A stretch of 64,000 nt of DNA. It comes from CAZDRI01 sp964508055 (lineage in GTDB: Bacteria > Pseudomonadota > Gammaproteobacteria > PS1 > Pseudothioglobaceae). Under the pieces are notes generated by a model. The model made no database searches and was not told where the DNA came from. It was given only the letters and a program-made list of their open reading frames with translations. The translations under genes were made by a program, and so were the position numbers. The stretch lies in contig CAZDRI010000007.1 in NCBI GenBank assembly GCA_964508055.1, forward strand, positions 4,568 to 68,567, given 5' to 3'. Below, in pieces: positions 52,302-61,440 of this stretch. The number at the start of each line of letters is the position of its first letter. Within the stretch, counting starts at the first letter, position 1.

Positions 52302-54455
52302 ATGATTAAGTCAATAACAGCTATAAGTTTTTTTCTAATATCAAGTATAACTTATGCAGGAGTATCTTTAGCGAATTGCTCAAAGGACATATTATTTAAA
52401 CCGCAAGATTTATCTACATTAGGAAATACAATTGAAGTAGAAGCTGATGAATCAAAAATAATCAAAAAAAACACCTACAATCTAAAAGGTAATGCACTTT
52501 TAAAATCAAAACAATATTTTATAAAAGCTGACTCTATAAATTATCAAAAAGATATTAAGAAAGTTGTTGCAAATGGTAATGTAAATTTACAAAATAAAGA
52601 GCTATTATTAACAAGTGATAAATCAATTGTAGAGAAAGATTCATCAATATCTAATGGAGTTAAATATCAGTTACTTAACTCAAAAGCAAATGGTGATGCA
52701 AATATCTTTAAAAGTGAAGGTAAAGAACATTTTTCATTAGAAGATGCTAGCTACAATTTATGTCCTCTTGGTAAAAGAGCATGGCATATAGAAGCAGATA
52801 AAATGATTATTGACAAAAAAAACAATACTGGTATAGCTGATGATGTAGTTTTAAAAATTGCTGATGTGCCAGTGTTTTATTTTCCAAAATTCAAATGGAA
52901 ACTTAAAGGTAGAAGCTCTGGATTTCTCGCTCCATCAATCAATTCATATAGTAATTCTAAAGCAGATGATAAAGGAACTAAAGTAGTTATTCCTTATTAT
53001 TTTAATATTGATGTTGATAAAGATTTAATATTAGCTTTAAATCATTTAACAACTAGAGGCACAGCAATTGAAGCAAAATATCGCCAATTATTAGATAAGG
53101 GGAATTTGGAGCTAAATGGGAGTTATTTAGATGAAGATGATATTATTGATAAAAAACGCTGGTTTTTTAACACTAAACTTAACTTAAAACCTGTAGAACA
53201 TACTAATCTAAAAATTGACTTTAAAAGCATATCTGATGATTATTACTTCACAGACATACCTCACAAGTACTTTGATTTAGACAAATTAGAAAGCGAGGGT
53301 AGATTTTCTTATAACAAAGATGATTTATATCTATCAATATACACTCAAGCTATTCAAGCTTTAAACGACGAAGGCGATGTTTATACAAAATCCCCAGAGA
53401 TAGAAGTAGTAAAAAAAATAAACTTTGCTAATAATGATGTCCTAACAGTTAGTGGTGTTGCTACCAAATTTAGCCATAAAGATTCTGATGTATTAACTGC
53501 TAATAGAACTCATGTGCAAGCAAAGTATAATAAAAACATTGAAACTAAGCCATACTTTCATATTGACCCAGAAATATCAATAAAAACTACAAGTTATTCA
53601 AACTTTGATAATGAAAATAATGTTGACTATGGAAAAAAGCGTAGTCTTATTAATGTTAATGTTGACTCACACTTACTTTTAGAAAGAAATATAAATGAAA
53701 ACATAGTTCAAACATTAAAACCTCGCATATACTATAACTATAGCAATGAAAAAGAACAAGATGATATACCATTGTTTGATAGTGCTGCTAAAAGCTTTAG
53801 CTATGACAACTTGTTTACAAATAACCTCTATACTGGTTTAGATAGAATAAGTAGTGCAAATGATATAACTGTTGGTATTGAATCAGATTTTATTGATATT
53901 AACTCTGGAGATACTTATCTACAATTAGGAGTAGCTCAAAGATTTTATGGTGATGGTAGTAATGACGAACATAATAAAGATTATTCCGATATAGCTACTA
54001 AGGTAAAAGCTAATATAAGTAATTATGAACTTTCAACAGGAGTAAGATGGGACCCTGAAAAAAATGATGTTGTTAAAAGAACTAGTGCAATAGCATTTCA
54101 AGATGGAGAAAATAAATTTATTAATGTATCTCATAATGAAATTGAGGAGGAAAACATTTTTGGTGTGAATGCAGCTTTGCCATTAGGAAATAACACTCAT
54201 ATAATTGCTGGTTTTAATAAATCTTTAACTAATAGTAGAGTAAATAATTCTACTATTGGAGTTGTTTATGAATCATGTTGTTGGGCAATGAGATTAGCTC
54301 ATTTTAAAGACATAGTTAGTTACACAAACAATGAAAATAGTTATGATTATGTGACTAAGTTTGAAATTATATTAAAAGGTTTAGGCAGTTCTGATGCCGA
54401 ACTAGGTAAGTACCTTGAAGCAAGAGTGCCTAATTATGTAGACAATATAAAATAA
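52302..54455 (+). CDS. lptD: LPS-assembly protein LptD
   Basis: Outer-membrane beta-barrel that, with LptE, inserts LPS into the outer leaflet. The 717-residue protein has a signal peptide (about residues 1-19), an OstA/LptA-like N-terminal domain (IEVADESKIIKKNTYNLKG-like, residues about 44-150) and a long barrel domain (VPVFYFPKFKW to the end). A cysteine pair in ESCCWAMRL near the C-terminus and cysteines near residues 25 and 143 could form the disulfides needed for maturation. It precedes surA, its periplasmic chaperone, as in other gammaproteobacteria. Confidence 0.95.
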   Translation: MIKSITAISFFLISSITYAGVSLANCSKDILFKPQDLSTLGNTIEVEADESKIIKKNTYNLKGNALLKSKQYFIKADSINYQKDIKKVVANGNVNLQNKELLLTSDKSIVEKDSSISNGVKYQLLNSKANGDANIFKSEGKEHFSLEDASYNLCPLGKRAWHIEADKMIIDKKNNTGIADDVVLKIADVPVFYFPKFKWKLKGRSSGFLAPSINSYSNSKADDKGTKVVIPYYFNIDVDKDLILALNHLTTRGTAIEAKYRQLLDKGNLELNGSYLDEDDIIDKKRWFFNTKLNLKPVEHTNLKIDFKSISDDYYFTDIPHKYFDLDKLESEGRFSYNKDDLYLSIYTQAIQALNDEGDVYTKSPEIEVVKKINFANNDVLTVSGVATKFSHKDSDVLTANRTHVQAKYNKNIETKPYFHIDPEISIKTTSYSNFDNENNVDYGKKRSLINVNVDSHLLLERNINENIVQTLKPRIYYNYSNEKEQDDIPLFDSAAKSFSYDNLFTNNLYTGLDRISSANDITVGIESDFIDINSGDTYLQLGVAQRFYGDGSNDEHNKDYSDIATKVKANISNYELSTGVRWDPEKNDVVKRTSAIAFQDGENKFINVSHNEIEEENIFGVNAALPLGNNTHIIAGFNKSLTNSRVNNSTIGVVYESCCWAMRLAHFKDIVSYTNNENSYDYVTKFEIILKGLGSSDAELGKYLEARVPNYVDNIK

Positions 54456-54456
54456 T

Positions 54457-55698
54457 ATGCACAAATTAATAATAGTTTTTTTATTCCTATCTTTCAAATT
54501 ATATGCTATAGACTCTATTGTTGCTATTGTAAACGAAGATGTAATTACTAGATCACAAGTGTATAAAGATTTAGCTGATTTAAAAGAAAATTCTAAAAAT
54601 CTCCCTAATGACAATATTTTGTTACCAAAGCTACTTGATAAAAGAATATTTATTCTACTTCAAAAACAGCAAGCAAATAAATTAAGAATTAAAGCCTTAC
54701 CCCAACAAATAGAACAGCAAATTACAAATATTGCTAAAGGTAATAATCTTTCAAAGGAACAGTTGTTAACAATTTTAAAAAATTCTAACAAATATAATGG
54801 CTTCATAGAAAAAGTGAGAAATGAAATTGTTATGCAACTTCTAAGATTAAGAGTCTTACATAATAGTGATATTATTGTCACAGAAAAAGAAGTAAATGAA
54901 AACATATCATCTGAAAAAACTTCAGCTAATAAATTATACAAACTACGCAATATTCTTATTGAGATACCCAGCAATATTAGCAATGAACAATTTAATAAAG
55001 AAGAAAAGAAAATAAAATTAATAAAAAAAGCACTAGATGGAAAGAAAACATCATTTAGGCAGTTAGCAATATCATTTTCCAATGCTAGCAACAAAGATAC
55101 TGGTGGAGATATGGGATATCTAAGCTTAGACAAAGTGCCTTTTACTTATAAAAAAGTACTTGGTAAGTTAAAAGTTGGTGGTCATAGTGAAGTAATTAAA
55201 GATAAAAATGGATTTCATATTATCATGTTAGAAGCGACGAAAGATATAAGTAGCAAAGTTGAAAAACAATTGCGTATCCGTCATATCTTAATTAAAAAAG
55301 ATAGTGAAAACGCCGAGAATAAAATAAACTCTATTTATGAAAAAATATTAAATGGCGAGTCTTTTTCTAAATTAGCAAAATTTAATTCTGAAGATTTATC
55401 TTCTAAAAAGAATGGCGGTGAAATAGGATGGGTAAACATAGAGAAAATTAGTAAAGATTTTTATGAGAAAGTAAAAGACTTAAAAAAAAGCGATATTACT
55501 AAACCTTTTATTACAGAATTTGGTTGGCACATCGCTCAAAATTTAGATTCAAGAAAAATAGATTCATCTTTAGAAAAACAAAGAATAGCAGTTAAAGACT
55601 ATTTAAAAAAACAAAGAGAAAATGAATACTATACTAATTGGCTTACTAACTTAAGAGATAATGCATATATTGAAATGTATGAAGATAAACTTTATTAA
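54457..55698 (+). CDS. surA: periplasmic chaperone and peptidyl-prolyl isomerase SurA
   Basis: Helps outer-membrane proteins such as LptD to fold. The 413-residue protein has a signal peptide (about residues 1-17), the N-terminal chaperone domain beginning IVAIVNEDVITRSQV, and two parvulin (PpiC) domains: the first around GGDMGYLSLDKVP, the second around RIRHILIKKDSE and NGGEIGWVNI. It starts one base after lptD ends. The usual downstream pdxA-rsmA pair is replaced by rlmB. Confidence 0.94.
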   Translation: MHKLIIVFLFLSFKLYAIDSIVAIVNEDVITRSQVYKDLADLKENSKNLPNDNILLPKLLDKRIFILLQKQQANKLRIKALPQQIEQQITNIAKGNNLSKEQLLTILKNSNKYNGFIEKVRNEIVMQLLRLRVLHNSDIIVTEKEVNENISSEKTSANKLYKLRNILIEIPSNISNEQFNKEEKKIKLIKKALDGKKTSFRQLAISFSNASNKDTGGDMGYLSLDKVPFTYKKVLGKLKVGGHSEVIKDKNGFHIIMLEATKDISSKVEKQLRIRHILIKKDSENAENKINSIYEKILNGESFSKLAKFNSEDLSSKKNGGEIGWVNIEKISKDFYEKVKDLKKSDITKPFITEFGWHIAQNLDSRKIDSSLEKQRIAVKDYLKKQRENEYYTNWLTNLRDNAYIEMYEDKLY

Positions 55699-55704
55699 AG
55701 CTAT

Positions 55705-56448
55705 ATGTCTAATTTTATATATGGTATTCATAGCGTTGAAAGCATTTTAAATAACCACCCTGAAGAAGTTATAAAAATTTTACTGTCTCACAAAAAACAT
55801 AATAATAAATTAAAAAAAATAATATCTATTAGCACAAAATACCAAATACCTCTAGAAATATCTCAAAAAAAAACATTAAATAAAATAAGCAATAACGCAT
55901 CTCACCAAGGTGTATTAGCTTATACTAAACCAAGGAAATATCCTAATCAAAACGCCCTTTTAAGCTATATTAATGATAAAAATAGCCCTTTTATTCTTAT
56001 ACTAGATGGTGTGCAAGACCCAAGGAATTTGGGTGCTTGTATAAGAAGTGCTAATGGATTAGGAGTTGATATAATTGCTATAACAAAAAACTCATCTAGT
56101 CCAATAAACGCTTTAGTAGATAAAAGCTCTGCAGGAACTTTAAATTCTAGCAATATATTTATGATAACTAATCTTAATAGATTATTAAGGTCATTAAAAG
56201 AAATAAATATATGGATTGTAGGTCTTGATGGCAAAGCAGATAAAAATATCCATCAAATATCTTTTAGCTCTGATATGAATATTGCTTTAGTAATAGGCTC
56301 AGAGGGGAAAGGTTTAAGAGAATTAACTAAAAGATTATGTGATTTTTTAGTGTCAATACCTATGGCAAATAATGTTGAAAGCTTAAATTTATCTGTTGCT
56401 ACTGCTATAGCATTATTTGAAATAAGACGCCAACGCTTATATTTCTGA
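55705..56448 (+). CDS. rlmB: 23S rRNA 2'-O-methyltransferase RlmB
   Basis: SpoU/TrmH-class methyltransferase that modifies G2251 in 23S rRNA. The 247-residue protein has the substrate-binding N-terminal part (YGIHSVESIL), then the knotted SPOUT motifs LDGVQDPRNLGACIRSA, ALVIGSEGKGLR and IPMANNVESLNLSVATAI. It normally follows rnr; in this genome it sits after surA with 6 bases between. Confidence 0.94.
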   Translation: MSNFIYGIHSVESILNNHPEEVIKILLSHKKHNNKLKKIISISTKYQIPLEISQKKTLNKISNNASHQGVLAYTKPRKYPNQNALLSYINDKNSPFILILDGVQDPRNLGACIRSANGLGVDIIAITKNSSSPINALVDKSSAGTLNSSNIFMITNLNRLLRSLKEINIWIVGLDGKADKNIHQISFSSDMNIALVIGSEGKGLRELTKRLCDFLVSIPMANNVESLNLSVATAIALFEIRRQRLYF

Positions 56449-56566
56449 GCCTGTAAACTAAACTGTGTGAACGCTCATAATTTATAATCTCAAAAAAGGA
56501 GAAAATTATCACTATTTGTTATTATTTGGTAAAATTCAAAAGTTTAAATTTTTTAATTATTTTGCG

Positions 56567-57055
56567 TTGATAAAAACACCTGCAAAATTAAAACTATTTA
56601 AGTTTGCAAAAAAGAAGCTAGAATTTTCACTTAATACTGGTATTGATGAGTTTCCAAGACTTGAAGGAGTAGTTAATAATAAAGGAAAGGTTAAATCTAA
56701 ATTTAAATTGTATTTAGAAAATGACCATATTCCAGTAATTGAAGGAAATATAGAGATAGAGTTAATTACTTGTTGTCAAAAGTGTTTGCAAAATATGGAT
56801 ATTAAAGTTAAGTCAGATTTTCTAATAGCTTTTATATCTAGTGAAAATGATGAGAGAGAATTGGATTCTAAGTATGAATCAGTTTTATTAAAAGATGATG
56901 AAATATCAACTATAGATTTTTTAACTGATGAGATATTATTAAATATTCCAATAGCTCCTACTCATGCAAAAAAATGTATTAATAATTATAAGGATGATTT
57001 AACTATTAATAATCCTTTTAAAGTGTTAGCTAAATTAAAACAAGGGAGTAAATAA
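56567..57055 (+). CDS. yceD: YceD/DUF177 family protein
   Basis: Small conserved protein encoded before rpmF in most bacteria, linked to 23S rRNA processing. It shows the family cysteine motif CCQKCLQNMD and the acidic middle (LLKDDEISTIDFLTDEILLNIPIAPTH, residues from about 107). The start is uncertain. The frame opens at a TTG at 56516 with AGGAG about 14 bases upstream, giving 179 residues. A TTG at 56567 gives about 162 residues and aligns better with the usual N-terminus (KTPAKLKLFKFAKKKLEF). It ends where rpmF begins. Confidence 0.85.
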   Translation: MIKTPAKLKLFKFAKKKLEFSLNTGIDEFPRLEGVVNNKGKVKSKFKLYLENDHIPVIEGNIEIELITCCQKCLQNMDIKVKSDFLIAFISSENDERELDSKYESVLLKDDEISTIDFLTDEILLNIPIAPTHAKKCINNYKDDLTINNPFKVLAKLKQGSK

Positions 57056-57261
57056 TGGCAGTTCAAAAAAGTAGAAAAACACCTTCAAAAAGAGGTATGC
57101 GTCGTGCACATAATGCACTTAAAAATCCAGCTCTTACTGGGGATATTCAAACAGGTGAAATTCATCTACGCCACCACATAACTGAGGATGGCTATTATAA
57201 AGGCAAAAAAGTAATAGAAATCAAAGAAAAAAAAGAAAAAGAACTGGAAGCTGAAGAATAA
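57055..57261 (+). CDS. rpmF: 50S ribosomal protein L32
   Basis: Large-subunit ribosomal protein. The first about 55 residues (MAVQKSRKTPSKRGMRRAHN, then HLRHHITEDGYYKGKKVI) are standard L32, of the form without the zinc-binding cysteines. The 68-residue protein has an additional charged tail (EIKEKKEKELEAEE). It overlaps the yceD stop by one base and plsX starts at its last base. Confidence 0.96.
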   Translation: MAVQKSRKTPSKRGMRRAHNALKNPALTGDIQTGEIHLRHHITEDGYYKGKKVIEIKEKKEKELEAEE

Positions 57262-58271
57262 TGACTATCAAAATATCCATTGATACCAGAAGTGGTGATC
57301 ATGGATTATTAGTTACAATCACTGCTGGTATAAAAGCATTAAAATTATTTGATGATTTGTTTTTATATTTTGTAGGTGATAAAGATGCAATCCAAAATAA
57401 ATTAAATTCAATAGCTCTTAGCAAAGAACTTACTGGGAGATATGAAATAATTCATGCTTCTGAAAAAATTGAGATGCACGATAGTGTAACCAAAGCCCTA
57501 AGGCATAAAAAAGATTCCTCAATGAGTGTTAGCGTCAAACTTGTTAAAAACGGTTTGGCAGACGCATGCGTAAGTGCAGGTAATACTGGAGCACTTATGG
57601 CAATATCCAGATTTATACTGAAAACTATACCAAGCATATCAAGACCTGCAATATTTAAAAAACTACCTACAATGTCCTCATCATTTACCCATATGTTAGA
57701 CTTAGGTGCTAATGTTGATTCAAAACCTCAAAATTTATTAGAATTTTCAACTATGGGCTCAATTGCAGTCCAATATACTAAAAATATAAAAAAACCAACA
57801 ATTGGACTTTTAAATATTGGTGAGGAAGATATAAAAGGAAATGAAATTATAAAAGAAACATCTAAATTATTAAAAAATAGTAACCTAAACTATGTAGGCT
57901 ATGTTGAAGGAGATGATATATATAAAGGTAGTGTTAATTTAGTTGTTTGTGATGGCTTTGTGGGTAATATATCTTTAAAAGCTAGCGAAGGTCTTGCTAA
58001 AATGGTTAATTTTTATCTAAAAAAATCTTATACTAAAAACATATATTCAAAAATTATTGGCATGCTTAGTAAGCCTATATTAAACGACTTTAAATCAATC
58101 TTAGACCCTAGAGAATATAATGGTGCAAGTTTTTTAGGATTACAAGGAATAGTAATTAAAAGTCACGGTAGTGCAGATGAATATGCTTTTTTAAAAGCAA
58201 TACAAGAAGCAAGATTAGAATCTTATGTAAATCTTCCTAATAAAATTATGAATACTATAAACATAAAATGA
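57261..58271 (+). CDS. plsX: phosphate acyltransferase PlsX
   Basis: Forms acyl-phosphate from acyl-ACP, the donor for PlsY in phospholipid synthesis. The 336-residue protein carries ISIDTRSGDHGL at the start (most PlsX read DAMGGD; here TRSGD), then DACVSAGNTGALMAIS, MLDLGANVDSKPQ, GLLNIGEEDIKGNE and NLVVCDGFVGNISLKASEG. It overlaps fabH by four bases. Confidence 0.93.
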   Translation: MTIKISIDTRSGDHGLLVTITAGIKALKLFDDLFLYFVGDKDAIQNKLNSIALSKELTGRYEIIHASEKIEMHDSVTKALRHKKDSSMSVSVKLVKNGLADACVSAGNTGALMAISRFILKTIPSISRPAIFKKLPTMSSSFTHMLDLGANVDSKPQNLLEFSTMGSIAVQYTKNIKKPTIGLLNIGEEDIKGNEIIKETSKLLKNSNLNYVGYVEGDDIYKGSVNLVVCDGFVGNISLKASEGLAKMVNFYLKKSYTKNIYSKIIGMLSKPILNDFKSILDPREYNGASFLGLQGIVIKSHGSADEYAFLKAIQEARLESYVNLPNKIMNTINIK

Positions 58272-59209
58272 TATATTCAAAAATTATAGGAACTGGAAGC
58301 CATCTTCCTGAAAAAGTATTAACTAATTTTGATTTAGAAAAACTCTTAGATACTTCTGATGAGTGGATTACTTCAAGAAGTGGTATAAAAAAACGCCATA
58401 TTGTTGAAACAGAAACTACTTGTGATTTAGCAGAAGTAGCATCAAGAAATGCTCTTGATATGGCTGGGGTTAATGTTAATGAATTAGATTTAATTATTCT
58501 TGCAACTTCTACTCCAGATAAGATATTCCCATCAACTGCATCTTTATTACAAAAAAAATTAGGCTCTAATTGTCCTGTTTTTGATGTTCAAGCAGTGTGT
58601 GCTGGATTTGTCTATGCAATTACTACTGCAAACCAATATATTAAAAATGGTGAAGCAAACAAAGTATTAGTAGTAGGGTCTGAAACATTTTCTAGAATAA
58701 TGAATTGGAAAGATAGATCTACTGCTGTTTTATTTGGTGATGGAGCAGGTGCGGCTTTACTTACAAGTAGTAATGAAAAAGGAATAATTTATAATAAATT
58801 ATGTGCTAATAGTAAGTATTTATCTTCATTACAAACTAATAATGACATTATCAATTCAAAAGGTTTTATAGAAATGAATGGTAGTGATGTTTTTAAAATA
58901 GCAGTCAGTGAATTAAGCAAACTTGCCCAAACCAGTCTTAAAGATTGCAATATGTCAGTTGAAGATTTAGATTGGTTTATACCTCACCAAGCAAACATCC
59001 GCATCATAAGTGCAATTGCTAAGAAAATTGGACTGCCTATGGATAAAGTTATAAAAACAGTAGATAAACATGGAAATACTTCTGCAGCTTCAGTTCCTTT
59101 AGCATTAGATGAGGCTATTAGAGATAATAGAATTAAGAAAAATGATTTATGCCTCTTAGAAGCTATTGGTGGTGGCTTTACTTGGGGTAGTGTATTGTTT
59201 TACTTATAA
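58268..59209 (+). CDS. fabH: 3-oxoacyl-ACP synthase III
   Basis: Condenses acetyl-CoA with malonyl-ACP to start fatty acid synthesis. The 313-residue protein has the catalytic triad Cys111 (DVQAVCAGFVYAI), His240 (WFIPHQANIRI) and Asn270 (DKHGNTSAAS), and the C-terminal GGGFTWGS. It closes the yceD-rpmF-plsX-fabH operon. Confidence 0.97.
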   Translation: MIYSKIIGTGSHLPEKVLTNFDLEKLLDTSDEWITSRSGIKKRHIVETETTCDLAEVASRNALDMAGVNVNELDLIILATSTPDKIFPSTASLLQKKLGSNCPVFDVQAVCAGFVYAITTANQYIKNGEANKVLVVGSETFSRIMNWKDRSTAVLFGDGAGAALLTSSNEKGIIYNKLCANSKYLSSLQTNNDIINSKGFIEMNGSDVFKIAVSELSKLAQTSLKDCNMSVEDLDWFIPHQANIRIISAIAKKIGLPMDKVIKTVDKHGNTSAASVPLALDEAIRDNRIKKNDLCLLEAIGGGFTWGSVLFYL

Positions 59210-59279
59210 ATAAGAAAAATTTAAGTAGTAAAAACATAGAGCAAATCATAAGATAAGAGATAAACATAACCTTTACTAT

Positions 59280-59368
59280 AAAAGGTGCATTAGATAATAA
59301 ATGAATAAAAAACAAACATATTAATCTAATAAAAAACTTCTATAATCCCTGTATTATCTACACCTTTT
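59280..59368 (+). repeat. imperfect long inverted repeat downstream of fabH
   Basis: The left arm AAAAGGTG-CAT-TAGATAATA (59280-59299) pairs with TATTATCTACACCTTTT (59352-59368): 17 paired bases with a three-base bulge and a 52-base loop. It lies between fabH and the MFS fragment, its right arm ending seven bases before the fragment's ATG. It could be a leader structure or a trace of a small mobile element. Confidence 0.5.
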
Positions 59369-59374
59369 GCTCAA

Positions 59375-59668
59375 ATGCTATTAAAAGTATTAAGTAAATC
59401 TTGGTCATTATTTTTAGGCATGGGTTTCTTAATGCTTGGAAATGGTCTTCAAGGGACATTAGTGTCTTGGCGTGCTGAATTTGAAGGATTTAGTTCAGAT
59501 ATTACTGGTTTTATTATGGCTAACTACTATGTTGGCTTTTTAGTTGGCTCTATTGTTGTTAGCACTTTAATTAAAAATGTTGGTCATGTTAGAGTTTATG
59601 CAGCTCTAGCTGCCTTAGCATCTGCTGCAATAATAATTCAAGCTTATTATATTTCTCCATTTATTTGA
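59375..59668 (+). pseudogene. truncated MFS transporter, N-terminal fragment
   Basis: The 97-residue frame has the start of a major facilitator permease: LFLGMGFLMLGNGLQGTLVS, RAEFEGFSSDITGFIMANYY, VGFLVGSI and HVRVYAALAALASAA, which cover the first three helices. Full members of this family have about 12 helices and near 400 residues. The frame ends in TGA after ISPFI, and a convergent dehydrogenase gene ends nine bases further on, so the remaining nine or so helices are gone. It is unlikely to transport anything. Confidence 0.82.
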
Positions 59669-59676
59669 TTGCTGAA

Positions 59677-61104
59677 TTATTTACAATCATATTTTTGCCA
59701 GTATGTTCCAAAAATACTTTCTTCACTTGGCTTATTTGCTTTAATAGTTTTTACTATCTTAGTTATATTAAGGTAACTTTTATAATTGATATTAGTGTCT
59801 ATGACATTATTACCCCATGTGCCACAGCCTATTGATAGCGAAAATGGCATATCATTATCAAAACTACCGCCAGTGGCAAAACAATGTGCTTGATTAACAA
59901 TCACTCTACATACTGGTAGTTCTAAACCAAGTCTTAGTATATTTTCTTGATTTGAACTATGAATACTTACAGAGTGCCCTTGCCCTTGATTAATTAGAAT
60001 TTTTTTAGTAAGGCTTATAGCTTCATTAAAATCTTTAACCTTATATATTGTTAAAATTGGTGAAAGTTTTTCTTTTGAAAAAGGATAGTCACTACCAACT
60101 TTAGTTTCTGCCACTAATAATATGTCAGCATTTGTAAATTTATCATTATCTAAACCTACAATATTAGCAATTGTAGCTGCTGATTTAGCAACAATATTTC
60201 TATTAATAATTTGGTTTTCATCCCACATTACATCTTGAAGTTTTTGTTTTTCAGCATTTGTTAGTAATACTCCTGCTATATTATCAAAAGCCTTAATAAC
60301 ATCATTATAAATACTATCTAAAACAATTAAGCTATTTTCTGATGAACAACTAGTTGCATAGTCAAAAGTTTTTGACTCTTTAATTTTAGCTAACGCACAC
60401 TTAATATCAGCAGTTTCATCAATTATAGAAGGCACATTTCCAACACCAACCCCTAAAGTTGGAGTTCCGCTTTGTAAAGCTCTTAAAACATTATTTTGTG
60501 ACCCTGTTGCTATAACTAAATCTGCCTGTCTTGTAAGTTCGCTAGTAACCTCTTTACTAATTGGAGAAGGAAGTTTTTGAACAATGCCTATTGGTCCCCC
60601 TACTCTTTGGATAGCAATATTTATTAACTTAACTAATTCTTGGCATACTTTATCACCTTTAGGCGAAGGAGCAATAACTATGGCGTTTCTACATTTTATA
60701 GCATTTATAACTTTATTAAGTGGAGTTGCTACCGGATGAGTTGATGGCACAATAGCAGCTACTACTCCTACTGGTCTTGCGATTTCTATTATACCTTTAT
60801 CAGGACATTCGCTTATGATACCTACTGTTTTAATATTTTCTAAATCTTGCAAAAGCCCAATAGTCTTACGCCTATTTTTGGCAATCTTACTTTCAACATT
60901 GCCTAATCCTGTAGATGCAACAGCAATTTCTGATAAAAACTTATTAGTTTCAGGTTTTATCACCTCCCAGGCTATAGCTAATATCAATTCATCTATCTCA
61001 TCTTGAGAATATTCATTAACAATAGCTTGTGCATCTTTGGCAGTAGTTACTATCTTATTTACAATATTGTAGTTGTTGGAATTATTATTTTTACTAATGT
61101 TCAT
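59677..61104 (-). CDS. CoA-acylating aldehyde dehydrogenase (SauS/acetaldehyde dehydrogenase type)
   Basis: A 475-residue aldehyde dehydrogenase of the CoA-acylating branch (EutE/AdhE/SauS-like). The catalytic cysteine is Cys253 in KTFDYATSCSSENSLIV; the TSCSSE form resembles sulfoacetaldehyde dehydrogenases more than the TICASE form of AdhE. PVGVVAAIVPSTHPVATPLN is the conserved nucleotide-region motif, and GGPIGIVQKLP follows. It is divergent from the taurine/hypotaurine aminotransferase gene. It could convert acetaldehyde to acetyl-CoA after hypotaurine desulfination, or act on sulfoacetaldehyde. Specificity is inference. Confidence 0.82.
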   Translation of the reverse strand: MNISKNNNSNNYNIVNKIVTTAKDAQAIVNEYSQDEIDELILAIAWEVIKPETNKFLSEIAVASTGLGNVESKIAKNRRKTIGLLQDLENIKTVGIISECPDKGIIEIARPVGVVAAIVPSTHPVATPLNKVINAIKCRNAIVIAPSPKGDKVCQELVKLINIAIQRVGGPIGIVQKLPSPISKEVTSELTRQADLVIATGSQNNVLRALQSGTPTLGVGVGNVPSIIDETADIKCALAKIKESKTFDYATSCSSENSLIVLDSIYNDVIKAFDNIAGVLLTNAEKQKLQDVMWDENQIINRNIVAKSAATIANIVGLDNDKFTNADILLVAETKVGSDYPFSKEKLSPILTIYKVKDFNEAISLTKKILINQGQGHSVSIHSSNQENILRLGLELPVCRVIVNQAHCFATGGSFDNDMPFSLSIGCGTWGNNVIDTNINYKSYLNITKIVKTIKANKPSEESIFGTYWQKYDCK

Positions 61105-61440
61105 ATCTTTATAACCTAAATATACAGTAGTTCCTTATTAAAACTGTTGCTATGTTAAACTAAACATTAGAAAATTGAAATAGTCGTTCAAAACAACTGG
61201 TTTTGTAGAAATACAATGCCTGTAAAGTGTTTTTTTTATTTTGCTTTAAGGCAAAACACTTTAAAACCACTATCACAAATCTAAATACAACTTATGCAGC
61301 CTAAAATTTATCTTAGCCATATCAATAATACATTGTAAAATTAATTAACAAAATTGTATTCTACTTTAAAGTCCTAATGCATAATTTGAGTTTAAACAAA
61401 TATTTTGATAATTATGGCGTAGTTAAATAGAGGAGGAAAA
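61105..61440. promoter_or_regulatory. divergent control region with inverted repeats
   Basis: This 336-base spacer lies between the divergent dehydrogenase and aminotransferase genes. It has two hairpins: CAAAAC/GTTTTG (61189-61194 and 61200-61205), and a longer one with AAAGTGTTTT (61224-61233) pairing with AAAACACTTT (61253-61262), inside which TTTTGC (61239-61244) and GCAAAA (61251-61256) offer an alternative stem. No open frame is convincing. A ribosome-binding site AGAGGAGG stands just before the aminotransferase ATG. The hairpins may be operator or attenuator sites; no regulator gene is in view. Confidence 0.5.

Noticed and set aside
57261..58271. PlsX as a damaged gene because the start reads DTRSGDHG instead of DAMGGDHG
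   Set aside because: All later family motifs and the length are intact, so this looks like divergence and not decay.
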